From the IMG/VR virus record IMGVR_UViG_3300031578_000047, positions 1 to 53,510 of that record: 53,510 nucleotides of DNA. The stretch is one strand, 5' to 3'. The DNA is from a virus. The number at the start of each line of letters is the position of its first letter. The stretch's first letter is position 1. Under the pieces are notes generated by a model. The model was not told where the DNA came from, searched no databases, and worked only from the letters and a program-made list of their open reading frames with translations. Of the stretch, positions 1 to 7,653 are shown piece after piece. A program made the translations under genes and the position numbers.

Positions 1-2
1 GC

Positions 3-221
3 ATGAGCAGATACATGGCAGTTATCAGGGCAGCCGGCGAGCGCCGCGAGCTGGAGGCAGTCCGCTCCGACTACATCGGGGAGGCTCGCACCATGGCAGA
101 AAAGACGGCAGAGCGGCTAATGCTGCGCGGCGATATTACCGCCGGCGCGGACATAGCCATTGTCGAGAACGCCACAGGCATCAGGGCCGAGGAATACCAC
201 TGGCCACAATTACCGGCTTGA
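3..221 (+). CDS. small hypothetical protein (72 aa)
   Basis: I do not recognise this protein. It is charged and mostly helical in appearance, with no cysteines, signal peptide or membrane segment. The ATG lies two bases from the window edge, so no ribosome binding site can be judged and the gene could begin upstream of the window. The TGA stop is followed at once by a terminator-like hairpin. It is the first of a short plus-strand block leading to the methyltransferase. Confidence 0.5.
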   Translation: MSRYMAVIRAAGERRELEAVRSDYIGEARTMAEKTAERLMLRGDITAGADIAIVENATGIRAEEYHWPQLPA

Positions 222-267
222 GGCGCCAGCTACAGGGGCCCGCGGGCTCCTGACTGGTGGCGCTTTT
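222..267 (+). terminator. candidate rho-independent terminator
   Basis: Outer arms GGCGCCAG (222-229) and CTGGTGGCGC (254-263) pair with a two-base bulge. They enclose a GC-rich inner palindrome around GCCCGCGGGC and are followed by TTTT at 264-267. The hairpin begins right after the stop of the first gene. The T run is short, so termination may be partial. Confidence 0.4.
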
Positions 268-293
268 GCCATCATCAACGCGAGGATAAGACT

Positions 294-536
294 ATGCCAT
301 TCGTAAGCCAGAAATTTATCGACACAAGGACCGGCGAGATCGTGACGCAAGTTCCGCTCTCCCAGATCGCCCACTTCGAGGAGTACAACGGGCCGCTGCA
401 GGCTGGTGACTTTGACACCACCAAGACCAAGGCGCCGGCGCCACGCTGCAACTGCAATGATCCTGAGATCGCCCAGTATGGGCCGACCATGCCGGGTCAC
501 TGGTTTGGCTGTCCTGCGCGCGGAGGTGCTAAATGA
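294..536 (+). CDS. small hypothetical protein with Cys/His-rich C-terminus (80 aa)
   Basis: Not recognised. The N-terminal half has a motif-like stretch (FIDTRTGEIVTQVPL) resembling a short beta hairpin. The C-terminal half has cysteines and a histidine spaced as in a small zinc knuckle (C52, C54, then HWFGC). The ATG is preceded by GAGG in the leader ACGCGAGGATAA, a 12-mer shared with the leader of the gene at 9580. The stop overlaps the methyltransferase start by four bases (ATGA), so the two genes are probably translationally coupled. Confidence 0.6.
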   Translation: MPFVSQKFIDTRTGEIVTQVPLSQIAHFEEYNGPLQAGDFDTTKTKAPAPRCNCNDPEIAQYGPTMPGHWFGCPARGGAK

Positions 537-1606
537 TTGCCGAGCAATTCTCACTATTCGACACGCCAGAGGTCGAGATGCCCGAATGGCAGCGCCGGCT
601 GACTCAGTTCAAGAAGCAGCCGGCGCCGGCGCCTGCTCCAGCATTAAAGCGGGGGCCCGTTGGGCTCCTGCGAATTGGAGCGACGGCAAGCAAGCTGGAA
701 ACCCTGGCAACAGCAATGCAGGCCAGCATTGACGCCTGTTTCGCTGACCGCCAGACCAACACGCCGAAACGACTGGGCCAAGCGATGAGCAAGCGGGCAG
801 AAGGCGAGCGCCTGAAGCGGACACAGTCCGCCATGCGGGCGCTTGCTGCTCTGCATCGGGGCGATGGATGCCCTGCCAGTCTGGCCGGCCTGACAAGCAA
901 GAAGGCAATCCACGATCTGATGGCCGCCAAGATGGAGCAGGTGCCAAACGGCTATCACTCGTACTATGTGGATAGTGGCAAACCTCGGGACGAGGCCAGC
1001 CCTGAAGCATTGCAATTGTGGGCGCTGCTGTCCGAGAAGTCAGAGGAGGAACAAAGAGCAGATGAGCTGCGCCAAGCTATAGAGGGCCTGCAGTTCAGCA
1101 AGATTCCGGGCTACTTTCCGACGCCTCCGGCAGTCGTCGATCTGATGCTGGACTATGCCCAGATCGAGCTCACGCATAAGGTACTGGAACCGAGTGCCGG
1201 CCATGGTGCTATCGTGGACAAGATCCCAGAATGCGCGGCGGTCGTGGTGTGCGAGGTCAATCATACGCTCTGCGACATCCTGCGCATGAAGGGCTTTGAT
1301 GCGAGGCCTACGGATTTCTTCGAGATGTACGAGCTGGCCAAGTTCGACCGCATCCTAATGAATCCGCCATTCGAGAAGCAGGCCGACATCGCGCACGTAT
1401 TCCACGCCTTCGATCATCTGAAACCTGGGGGCCGGCTGGTGTCAGTGATGTCAGCCTCGCCATTCTTCAGGACAGATAAGCGGTCGACCGAGTTTCAGCG
1501 ATTCGTTGAGGAGCGCGGCGGCGAGGTCGTGGATCTGCCAGAGGGAGCATTCAAAGAATCCGGCACTGGTGTCAACACCAAGCTGGTCATCATCGACAAG
1601 GAGTAA
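533..1606 (+). CDS. DNA adenine-type SAM-dependent methyltransferase
   Basis: A class I SAM-dependent methyltransferase of the N6-adenine/N4-cytosine type. The SAM-binding loop reads LEPSAGHG (residues 218-225) and the catalytic motif is NPPF (277-280), followed by a typical LKPGGRLVSVMS segment (296-307). The first ~190 residues are helical and charged with no recognised domain; they may carry target recognition or be a separate phage module. There is no adjacent restriction endonuclease, so it is probably an orphan methyltransferase. It could protect phage DNA from host restriction or mark DNA for another purpose. The target sequence cannot be read from the gene. The ATG overlaps the preceding stop. 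Confidence 0.85.
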   Translation: MIAEQFSLFDTPEVEMPEWQRRLTQFKKQPAPAPAPALKRGPVGLLRIGATASKLETLATAMQASIDACFADRQTNTPKRLGQAMSKRAEGERLKRTQSAMRALAALHRGDGCPASLAGLTSKKAIHDLMAAKMEQVPNGYHSYYVDSGKPRDEASPEALQLWALLSEKSEEEQRADELRQAIEGLQFSKIPGYFPTPPAVVDLMLDYAQIELTHKVLEPSAGHGAIVDKIPECAAVVVCEVNHTLCDILRMKGFDARPTDFFEMYELAKFDRILMNPPFEKQADIAHVFHAFDHLKPGGRLVSVMSASPFFRTDKRSTEFQRFVEERGGEVVDLPEGAFKESGTGVNTKLVIIDKE

Positions 1607-1609
1607 CCA

Positions 1610-1876
1610 ATGAGCACGTTTAACACACTACTGCACGGATCCGCGGCTGACGCTGCGGGAATACTTGGGGGCGATAATGCGCCTTCGGACAACATGAGCC
1701 TGCGAGCTGCGCTTACCAACGCGCTAGACCGCATCGATATATTAGAGCGGAGACTCAACAGCAAGGGCAGGCCGGGTATCCGGCCGCCTGCTGAGTGTCG
1801 CGATTGCGGCACGATCTACACCAAGAAGGACATCGGCCAGACCTGCGGCGAGTGTCATCGTGGGGTGATCGAGTGA
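1610..1876 (+). CDS. zinc-ribbon-like small protein (88 aa)
   Basis: The protein has a helical N-terminal half (ALTNALDRIDILERRL, a likely short coiled coil) and a C-terminal ribbon with two cysteine pairs, CRDC and CGEC, about 17 residues apart. This fits a four-cysteine zinc ribbon. It starts three bases after the methyltransferase stop, so the two are co-transcribed. No enzymatic motif is present. A nucleic-acid or protein-binding accessory role is an inference. Confidence 0.65.
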   Translation: MSTFNTLLHGSAADAAGILGGDNAPSDNMSLRAALTNALDRIDILERRLNSKGRPGIRPPAECRDCGTIYTKKDIGQTCGECHRGVIE

Positions 1877-2070
1877 AGCCTAACGCTGCTGAGTACAACC
1901 CGGATCCGGATTACTTCTCTGATCTGGTGGCGTCGACTGGATTGACGCAGAAGGACCTGGCTAAGGTCATCGGTTGCACCGACCGGGCAATCCGGCAATG
2001 GTGCTCAGGACAGCGCAAGTTCAGCTATCAGACTCAGTTCACGCTTGAGGCGCTGGTGCTTGGTGTTTAG
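1873..2070 (+). CDS. small helix-turn-helix DNA-binding protein (65 aa)
   Basis: The segment LTQKDLAKVIGCTDRAIRQW (residues 24-43) matches the Xre/Cro-type helix-turn-helix: a helix, a turn at IGC, and a recognition helix starting TDRAI. The GTG start overlaps the preceding stop as GTGA, which decides the start over an upstream ATG in the same frame that lies inside the previous gene. It is probably a small phage transcription regulator. Its operator is unknown. Its TAG stop overlaps the TAA of the convergent minus-strand gene by two bases. Confidence 0.7.
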   Translation: MKPNAAEYNPDPDYFSDLVASTGLTQKDLAKVIGCTDRAIRQWCSGQRKFSYQTQFTLEALVLGV

Positions 2071-2420
2071 TTGCGGAGGTCGGGGTCAATGTACCCGGCC
2101 TCGCCTTTCTTGAAGTCGTCAGGGTCATCGCTCTCGCGATACTTGGCAGACTCAGGGACCCGGACCACGCCAATCTTGTCGTTGTACAGAACAAGAACAT
2201 CACCGGGGCTGACTTGGATGTCGGCCCCGGTGAATGCTCCTTGAATCAAGAGCTGGTCGCCGGGTATCGGCTTGATGCGCACCATGAAGTCCTCAAGGAA
2301 CCGAGCAACTTCCTCCTGATTCTCGACGCGCCATTGGATGTGTGGACAACCTGGGGGCAAGTCCCGCGGATGTGGAATCGCAGCAGCTACGCCTCGGCCG
2401 CGTAAGTTAGTGTCTGCCAT
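2067..2420 (-). CDS. hypothetical protein, last gene of the early minus operon (117 aa)
   Basis: Not recognised. It is a soluble protein with a central beta-rich part (DQLLIQGAFTGADIQVSPGD followed by VLVLYNDKIGVVRV), which looks like a small beta-barrel or SH3-like fold, and an acidic tail. It overlaps the preceding minus gene by 34 bases. It runs head-on into the plus-strand helix-turn-helix gene with no space for a terminator. Confidence 0.6.
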   Translation of the reverse strand: MADTNLRGRGVAAAIPHPRDLPPGCPHIQWRVENQEEVARFLEDFMVRIKPIPGDQLLIQGAFTGADIQVSPGDVLVLYNDKIGVVRVPESAKYRESDDPDDFKKGEAGYIDPDLRN

Positions 2421-2572
2421 TTACCATTCTCCAGACGTTCGGGAGCCTCCAGCGGAGACCGGATTCGGAACAACTCCCCGCATACCATCTGATACTTTGG
2501 CCACTCTGGATTCAGAGCGACAATGATCGGTCGGTAGACGGTAATCGTGCGTTTGCATTCAGTCGTATCCAT
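2387..2572 (-). CDS. small hypothetical protein (61 aa)
   Basis: Not recognised. It is a beta-rich short protein (KRTITVYRPIIVALN; KYQMVCGELFRI) with no membrane segment. The start overlaps the end of the Ref-like nuclease gene by 61 bases in another frame, and its end overlaps the next gene by 34 bases. Such long overlaps lower confidence in the exact start, though the dense operon context supports a real gene. Confidence 0.5.
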   Translation of the reverse strand: MDTTECKRTITVYRPIIVALNPEWPKYQMVCGELFRIRSPLEAPERLENGKWQTLTYAAEA

Positions 2573-2979
2573 TCGTTTCTTGTGCGCCTCGCGGCTCGAC
2601 GGTTGACATTGTGCTCAGGCCATGGGCTCGCGTCAAACTCAGCGAGCAGAAAATTCTGCACTGGGATCAGTACCTTGACCTCATCTCCGAAGTGTTCCTC
2701 GAAAGGAATCCTGCCATGAGCCAATGCGGGACCCAGATCGCGACGATACTTGGAGCGCCGGCCAGAGCCATGCGTGTGGCCAAAGTGATGCCAGATGCAC
2801 AGGCCAATCGTGGCCATATGCTCGTCCTCAAGGCGCCGGCCGCGGTTGGTGACATGCTCAATGGTGGTGTGCCTGTCCAGATAGCCGCGCAGCAGGCATG
2901 GCAGGCAGCCGCAATAGATCGCAATGGTATCCATGCGCTGCCGCTCGTTCTTGCGAGCTCGCGGAGTCTTACCGACCAT
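2512..2979 (-). CDS. Ref-like RecA-dependent nuclease (HNH-type fold)
   Basis: Resembles the phage P1 Ref family, RecA-dependent endonucleases that cut DNA at displacement loops and stimulate recombination. With an ATG start at 2979 the protein is 155 residues. It has a basic N-terminus (MVGKTPRARKNERQR), a cysteine cluster CGCLPC (23-28), the segment HTTIEHVT (37-44), the conserved IGLCIWHHFG (58-67) and a later IPFEEHFG (91-98). This order matches Ref homologues: a zinc-binding site plus histidines of an HNH-like active site. The chosen start overlaps the upstream stop by 11 bases; a longer start at 3021 is possible. It sits in the early operon with helicase and DUF1064-like genes and complements ERF/YqaJ. 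Confidence 0.75.
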   Translation of the reverse strand: MVGKTPRARKNERQRMDTIAIYCGCLPCLLRGYLDRHTTIEHVTNRGRRLEDEHMATIGLCIWHHFGHTHGSGRRSKYRRDLGPALAHGRIPFEEHFGDEVKVLIPVQNFLLAEFDASPWPEHNVNRRAARRTRNEWIRLNANARLPSTDRSLSL

Positions 2980-3169
2980 CCTCAAACCGCGGATTAAGCC
3001 TACTAATCTCCGCAAGAGCATCCCGCAAATGACTGCGCGGCCGCCTTCGAACGAAAGCCTTATCTATTCCGGCACGAAGGATTTTTACTTCAGCGGTCAG
3101 GCGCTCGATTTCAGCGTCCTGCTCGACAATGATCTTTCGCGCGTGTTTGTAGTCAGTCACGATTCTCAC
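2969..3169 (-). CDS. small coiled-coil protein (66 aa)
   Basis: Not recognised by family. Residues ~8-40 (ARKIIVEQDAEIERLTAEVK onward) show heptad spacing of a short coiled coil, followed by a basic patch RRRPRSH and a second helix. It overlaps the genes on both sides (17 bases upstream, 11 downstream), as is usual for this operon. It could be a small adaptor or DNA-associated protein, but no function is evident. Confidence 0.55.
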   Translation of the reverse strand: MRIVTDYKHARKIIVEQDAEIERLTAEVKILRAGIDKAFVRRRPRSHLRDALAEISRLNPRFEDGR

Positions 3170-3419
3170 TTCCCTTCTCCTTCCAGTGCCTGTCTACGCC
3201 CGGATCGCAACTATCTTTCCACTGCTCTAGCTCAACCTCCAGCTCATCGACCCTTGCTTGCAGTCGATCAACTGCGTCTTTGTCCCATATTGACTCTGCT
3301 ACCCTCCAATGGACACACGCATCTTCCAGCTCGGCTATGCGCTTTAATGCTTCAATAAACTCAGGCGCATCATGTGTTCTTTTACAGAACGGGCAGTATG
3401 ATTGTGGGTCACTCATCAC
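3153..3419 (-). CDS. zinc-finger plus coiled-coil protein (88 aa)
   Basis: The N-terminus has CPFCKRTH (residues 9-16), a half zinc-binding site (CxxC...H). Two helical stretches rich in leucine and glutamate follow (EFIEALKRIAELEDA; AVDRLQARVDELEVELEQW), giving a likely coiled coil. It may dimerise with neighbouring small coiled-coil proteins. Not assigned to a family. Seven bases separate it from the gene upstream. Confidence 0.55.
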   Translation of the reverse strand: MMSDPQSYCPFCKRTHDAPEFIEALKRIAELEDACVHWRVAESIWDKDAVDRLQARVDELEVELEQWKDSCDPGVDRHWKEKGSENRD

Positions 3420-3425
3420 TCTCTC

Positions 3426-3608
3426 CTATCCATGATCTCTACTCCCAACGCCTACAGCCCTCGGCCGGCGCTTGTTGCCGCGTGTTTCCAGCGGCGGGTT
3501 GATCTTCCACTTCCAGTCCTTGAGGTACTGGTCAATCCTGGCAGTCGACCAGCCACGGCGCTCAAGCTGCCGGCGCTTGGCTTCAGCCTTAGTATTCAGT
3601 GATGTCAT
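3426..3608 (-). CDS. small basic protein (60 aa)
   Basis: Not recognised. It is strongly basic (many R and K; ends RPRAVGVGSRDHG) with a helical N-terminus (NTKAEAKRRQLERRGWSTARIDQYL). This suggests nucleic-acid binding, as a charge-based inference only. It lies two bases from the upstream gene's end, in the same direction. Confidence 0.5.
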   Translation of the reverse strand: MTSLNTKAEAKRRQLERRGWSTARIDQYLKDWKWKINPPLETRGNKRRPRAVGVGSRDHG

Positions 3609-3610
3609 AG

Positions 3611-3928
3611 CTATAGCTCCGGCACATCACCGACCAGTATCGTGTCGTCATCTCTACGCGACGATGCGATGGTCAGCTCAAGCCAGTCCTGATTCGTTTG
3701 GTCCCACTTCCACGCATAGCCGTGAATTGCCTCCATGTAATTGCCAAACGAGATGTAAAGCACGGGATCGCCCGATTCCGTGTCGGTCGTCCGCATTACG
3801 CCGAGGTTTTTCAGCACATCAAGCACAGCAATGGCGGCGGCCGAGCATTGTTTTTTCTTGAAGCCCTGCTCCTCCATCCAGTCGAGACAGTGTGTTTTTA
3901 TCCAATCTATTTTTTCCTGTTCGGTCAT
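3611..3928 (-). CDS. hypothetical protein (105 aa)
   Basis: Not recognised. The start is set at the ATG at 3928, which is preceded by GGAG seven bases upstream; an alternative ATG at 3949 would overlap the DUF1064-like gene. The protein begins MTEQEKIDWIKTHCLDW and contains an aromatic segment (YMEAIHGYAWKWDQTNQDW), with no membrane helix or metal motif. It is translated just after the putative nuclease gene. Confidence 0.55.
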   Translation of the reverse strand: MTEQEKIDWIKTHCLDWMEEQGFKKKQCSAAAIAVLDVLKNLGVMRTTDTESGDPVLYISFGNYMEAIHGYAWKWDQTNQDWLELTIASSRRDDDTILVGDVPEL

Positions 3929-3929
3929 C

Positions 3930-4391
3930 TCAATACTCCGTAATGTCATAGCCCATTGCCTTCATCAGTGCTCGTTTCAGTTTGTAGACGTCAGTCCGAT
4001 GACCGCTCTGCATCTTGACGTCCTCGATGACCCGATTGCCGAATGGCGCCTTGGTCAGGTAGGTAAAATCAGCCTCGTAGATGACCTGCCGATCCCATTT
4101 GTTGTGCTGGTTGGAGCTGGTCATTATCGGCACCCCGCCAATGATGATTGGAAATTCAGGATGCACTCGCAGATCCGAGATCTCGCCGGCTCGCTCCAGA
4201 ACCTTGAGATCCATGTAGCGCAGAAACTCGCGCTTGCTGTCGAACCTGATGCCGTCATGGATCGGCTTGTTCACGTTACCGTAGCGGCCCTTGCTCTTGC
4301 CATTGGTGGCCTGATGCTGCCCGGGCTTGTTACGCTTACCGACCGAGGTGCTGGCCAGATCCTCCTCGCTCCATCGCTTTTGCTTTACCAT
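3930..4391 (-). CDS. DUF1064-like PD-(D/E)xK nuclease
   Basis: Matches the phage DUF1064 family, thought to be endodeoxyribonucleases of the PD-(D/E)xK fold. Visible motifs are FDSKREFLRYMDL (residues 50-62, with E55), YEADFTYL (105-112, with D108) and VIEDVK (121-126), which supply the acidic residues and lysine of the active site. The ATG at 4391 follows GGAGG by eight bases and is preferred over an upstream TTG at 4406. The N-terminal 45 residues are basic and low in complexity. The probable role is DNA branch or end processing during replication or recombination, close to the helicase gene. Confidence 0.75.
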   Translation of the reverse strand: MVKQKRWSEEDLASTSVGKRNKPGQHQATNGKSKGRYGNVNKPIHDGIRFDSKREFLRYMDLKVLERAGEISDLRVHPEFPIIIGGVPIMTSSNQHNKWDRQVIYEADFTYLTKAPFGNRVIEDVKMQSGHRTDVYKLKRALMKAMGYDITEY

Positions 4392-4470
4392 TGGCCTGCC
4401 CTCCAAGGAAGGTACGGCGGCAAGCCTCGGTCATGCAGGGGCGGCCTAGAGCCACCGAGGAGGGCACCAT

Positions 4471-4722
4471 TCATTTCTCACGCTCCATTCGTTTGATAAA
4501 TAGCCTGACAATCTTCTTGGCTGCCTTGTAGTCTGGCCACTCTCGGATGTTCTCACCGAGCGAGTCCTCCGCATCCCAACATGCCTCACCAAACCACGGT
4601 AGCCAGTCATCGCCGTGACGCTGCTTGAGCACAACCAGGGCGATGGCCAGCCGATCGGCAAGCAGGGCAATGCGTCTATCCGATCTTGCCTTGTGCTCGC
4701 AGTTTTCTTTGCATTGCTCCAT
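4471..4722 (-). CDS. hypothetical helical protein (83 aa)
   Basis: Not recognised. It is helical, with aromatic residues in the middle (DDWLPWFGEACWDAE) and a basic C-terminus (RLFIKRMEREK). The start is either ATG 4722 or 4728; both overlap the helicase gene end by about 50 bases in a different frame. A 79-base gap without features separates it from the DUF1064-like gene downstream. Confidence 0.5.
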   Translation of the reverse strand: MEQCKENCEHKARSDRRIALLADRLAIALVVLKQRHGDDWLPWFGEACWDAEDSLGENIREWPDYKAAKKIVRLFIKRMEREK

Positions 4723-6214
4723 AAGCATATTTCCTCGACTGGATGTAATTGCGGACCCGCTTGTCTGGGATTACAGGATTGAACGTATCCCAATCCCCGG
4801 GCGGCGTGACGCCAGCCTTCTTGCGGAACTGGTTGACTGCCCAGTTTTTCGATTCATTGTTGGCCCGCTGGTGGTGTAGCAGCATGGCATAGAAGGTTTC
4901 ATGCGGCGGCCAGCCCTCCGGCAGGCGCTTGACCATGTTCTTGCCAATTGGCACAAGGTCGGCCTCCTCGACAGCGACGTCGCGCTTGGAAAACGGAATC
5001 TCCCACCCGCAGTTTGGACAGCGGCGCTGGCCCCTGAAGATGTGGCCACAGTCACCGCACTCGTAATCCTTTGACTCCTTCTGCTCGCCTGACTCCTTCA
5101 TTTTCGACCAGTTCTCGCACGCTGCCTTGCCTTCATCGAGGCGCCACCGGAACAGATCGTCAGCCTGACCAAGGCGCAGCGTGTTGCCGGCATGGTCGAG
5201 CACCATGCAGGGGCCGTACCCTGGGCGCATCCCGCGGCCGATCATCTGCAGGTGCAGCACGATTGACTTGGTCGGTCTGGCCAGCACCACGCAGGTCACG
5301 CTCGGAGCGTCAAACCCATAGCTGGCGATGGAAACATTGCAGAGCACTTGCACAAAACCTGCCTTGAAATCATCCACGATTCGATCTCTGGCGCCCTGAT
5401 CGAGTCCGGTATGCAGGGACCTTGACTGGATCCCAAGCTGCTGGAAGCGGTCGTTCAGGGCCTCACAGTGAGCAATATCGACAGCGAACACGATTGTCTG
5501 TCGGTCCTTGGCCAGCCTGAGCCAATTGTCGACGACATCACCAACCAGAGTGACAGCGACCTTCGACAGCGGCGTGCGCTGATAGTCACCCTTGACGACT
5601 TTCATGCCTGTCAGGTCAGGAGTCGCTCCACCCCAATACTCACAGGGCGCGAGGAAGCCATCCGCGATGAGCTGCCGGACTGATGTCACATGCTTGATCT
5701 CTGTAAAAAAGCGCCCGAGACCCTTGCCAGTCATTCGTGCCGGCGTTGCGGTGTAACCGTCTATGCGGGCCTTGGGCGCGTAGTGGTGCAGGATCTCGAG
5801 GATCTTCGGCGCCATGCTGAGATGGCACTCATCTACCAGCAGGCGGTCGACCTTCGGGAACCAGAAATTAGAGCGGCGGGCGCGGGCAATCAGCGTCGGC
5901 CACGATACGACATGCACAGCGTTGACAGGATTCCAGCTCTCGCCCTCGCGCTTGGCCCTGAGCACCGACACGTTTTTGTAGCCAACGAGATCCTGGCAGA
6001 CTTGTGCGGTCTGCCCGAATATCTCATTGCGCGGCGTCAGGATCGCCGTACTGTTGCCGCGAGCCATCTCACGCTGAGCTATCAGGGCTTGGATGATCGT
6101 CTTGCCTGAGCCCGTAGGTGAGCAATGGATGACCTTATCGTCGAGGCCGTGATTCATGGCGTAGTTGACGTCATCCTCCTGATACTGGCGCGGCTCAATC
6201 TGCACAGGGGGCAC
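4676..6214 (-). CDS. SF2 DEAD/DEAH-type helicase with C-terminal zinc ribbon
   Basis: A superfamily 2 ATP-dependent nucleic-acid helicase. Walker A is SPTGSGKT (residues 32-39), motif II is DECH (128-131), motif III is TATPAR (155-160), and motif VI is QMIGRGMRP (323-331). A four-cysteine zinc ribbon (CGDC at 386-389; CPNC at 399-402) follows. The last ~90 residues contain a basic segment (VRNYIQSRKYAYGAMQRKLR). The architecture is like phage helicases that open DNA for replication or recombination. No primase or polymerase is nearby, so it may load host machinery or act in recombination. Its start overlaps the upstream zinc-finger gene by 20 bases. Confidence 0.9.
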   Translation of the reverse strand: MPPVQIEPRQYQEDDVNYAMNHGLDDKVIHCSPTGSGKTIIQALIAQREMARGNSTAILTPRNEIFGQTAQVCQDLVGYKNVSVLRAKREGESWNPVNAVHVVSWPTLIARARRSNFWFPKVDRLLVDECHLSMAPKILEILHHYAPKARIDGYTATPARMTGKGLGRFFTEIKHVTSVRQLIADGFLAPCEYWGGATPDLTGMKVVKGDYQRTPLSKVAVTLVGDVVDNWLRLAKDRQTIVFAVDIAHCEALNDRFQQLGIQSRSLHTGLDQGARDRIVDDFKAGFVQVLCNVSIASYGFDAPSVTCVVLARPTKSIVLHLQMIGRGMRPGYGPCMVLDHAGNTLRLGQADDLFRWRLDEGKAACENWSKMKESGEQKESKDYECGDCGHIFRGQRRCPNCGWEIPFSKRDVAVEEADLVPIGKNMVKRLPEGWPPHETFYAMLLHHQRANNESKNWAVNQFRKKAGVTPPGDWDTFNPVIPDKRVRNYIQSRKYAYGAMQRKLRAQGKIG

Positions 6215-6413
6215 ACTCGCAAAGTATTTCCTGACAGATCGGGCAGATGGAAGAATCTGCTGAGATCAGGTTCCACTCCTGTTCTGCCAAATCCCTGATG
6301 CAGACCCGACAGGTGGCACAGAAGGCGACCGGGATGATCCCGAATTCGCCCTCCATGCCCTCCTCGTCAGCGTCGAACGATGTGCTACAGGTTGAGCAGT
6401 AGCGAGTTTTCAC
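6195..6413 (-). CDS. multi-cysteine zinc-binding small protein (72 aa)
   Basis: Ten cysteines in 72 residues form CxxC pairs: CSTC (6-9), CATC followed by VC (32-38), CPIC (57-60) and CECAPC near the end. One or two zinc sites are likely. Not assigned to a known family. It overlaps the helicase start by 20 bases and the upstream gene by four bases, so coupled translation with the helicase is likely. An accessory role to the helicase is an inference from context. Confidence 0.6.
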   Translation of the reverse strand: MKTRYCSTCSTSFDADEEGMEGEFGIIPVAFCATCRVCIRDLAEQEWNLISADSSICPICQEILCECAPCAD

Positions 6414-6940
6414 TCCTCGGTCTCCGTTTCGTCAGTCTTGACCGGCACCGACTCCATGCCCGGAGCAGCGTGGTACGACTGGATGTTGCCGTACTGATCC
6501 CGCATCTCCGGGTTGCCCGGATTGAAATGATGCTCCGTGCCGAGCGTGGACTTGCGCATTATGGAGTTGCGGAACACAAGGCCCACCATGTTCTGATGGT
6601 CCTCGACTCGCTTCTGCTCATAAGCCAGTGACATCTGCAGCACCTCGGCCTGAGACTCGCGATCCTGCAGCTCTGACTCGCGCGTGTGGTAGTGCGCTAA
6701 GTCGCTTTTGAGGTCTGCAATGGTGGTGGCCGCCGCATCATAGTTTCTCTCGATGGCCTTGAGCTCCTCCTCCAGATCTTTTTTGCCCTTGCGCAGCCAT
6801 TCGTTTGTGCTCTCGAGTGATGCGACCTCGTCCTTGAGGTGGAGAAACTGTTTCATAGCCTCGCCACTGAATGCCGCCTCTCCGCTCAGATCGAGGATGA
6901 TTTTGCTGATTTTCTCCATGTGGTTGTCGTTGTCCGCCAT
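6410..6940 (-). CDS. coiled-coil protein (176 aa)
   Basis: Residues ~30-120 are almost entirely heptad-like and charged (FLHLKDEVASLESTNEWLRK; KKDLEEELKAIERNYD; DLKSDLAHYHTRESELQDRE), giving a long coiled coil. The C-terminal 50 residues look disordered and acidic. No enzyme motif or membrane segment is present. It starts on the last base of the ParB-like gene, suggesting tight coupling with it. Confidence 0.6.
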   Translation of the reverse strand: MADNDNHMEKISKIILDLSGEAAFSGEAMKQFLHLKDEVASLESTNEWLRKGKKDLEEELKAIERNYDAAATTIADLKSDLAHYHTRESELQDRESQAEVLQMSLAYEQKRVEDHQNMVGLVFRNSIMRKSTLGTEHHFNPGNPEMRDQYGNIQSYHAAPGMESVPVKTDETETEE

Positions 6941-7653
6941 TACTTTCTCCTCATTACGAGCACAGCATGAGCCAGCCAGCTCGAGACATACTCAAAGTCA
7001 GCGACGTCATCCTTGTTTGGGTTTAGTTTCGTGACATCCCCGCCGCCGTATGGCAGCGCCTTGATTGCCGACATCGCCTGCCTGAGCTCCTCGAGCTCGG
7101 CTTCCTCCTGGGTAGGAGCCGGCCGCGTTGGGCGTACATCCTCTGGCTTCGGATCCACGGCCTTCCCGGGCTTGTTCTTGCCGCCCGGTTTGACGTCCTC
7201 GAGCATACGCTCACGCACGCGGCGAACAGTGTGGCGATTGACGCGGCACATATCGGCAATCTCCTGAACAGCCATCTGCGACACCTCCGGATCCTTGAGG
7301 GCCATCTCAACAACGTGGATCTTGTCGGCGTTGGTGCGGCGAGCTCCGTGCTCCGTGTTGGCGCCAAGGCAATACCGGAAGGCCGCGTGCAGGTCGCCGT
7401 CATGCAGCTCACACTTGACCTCTGTGATGTCGCACTCAACAAAGGCCTGCAGGCGTTGAAAACCATCGGCCAGAATATATCGCTCGCTATTCACCTCAGC
7501 GAACACCACCAGCGGCGGGAAAACCGCCCCGTTGTGTATGTCCTCGACGTACTGCGCGACGACATCAGGATCCAGTTTTTTACGCGACTGGGTAGCGGCG
7601 CTGGCGAGGATATTGTCCGCGGCCAGCGTGATGATCTTATGCTTCGACGACAT
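6940..7653 (-). CDS. ParB-like nuclease-fold DNA-binding protein
   Basis: Residues ~8-100 match the ParB/sulfiredoxin-like N-terminal domain, with ERYILADGFQRLQAF (57-71) in the place of the GxRRxxA box; the usual double arginine is reduced to one. A helix-turn-helix follows (MAVQEIADMCRVNRHTVRRV, ~127-146), then a proline/charged linker and a short C-terminal domain. No ParA partner is present, so this is unlikely to be a partition system. Phage proteins of this type are often regulators or DNA-processing factors. Its ATG lies inside the end of the upstream gene. Confidence 0.75.
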   Translation of the reverse strand: MSSKHKIITLAADNILASAATQSRKKLDPDVVAQYVEDIHNGAVFPPLVVFAEVNSERYILADGFQRLQAFVECDITEVKCELHDGDLHAAFRYCLGANTEHGARRTNADKIHVVEMALKDPEVSQMAVQEIADMCRVNRHTVRRVRERMLEDVKPGGKNKPGKAVDPKPEDVRPTRPAPTQEEAELEELRQAMSAIKALPYGGGDVTKLNPNKDDVADFEYVSSWLAHAVLVMRRK

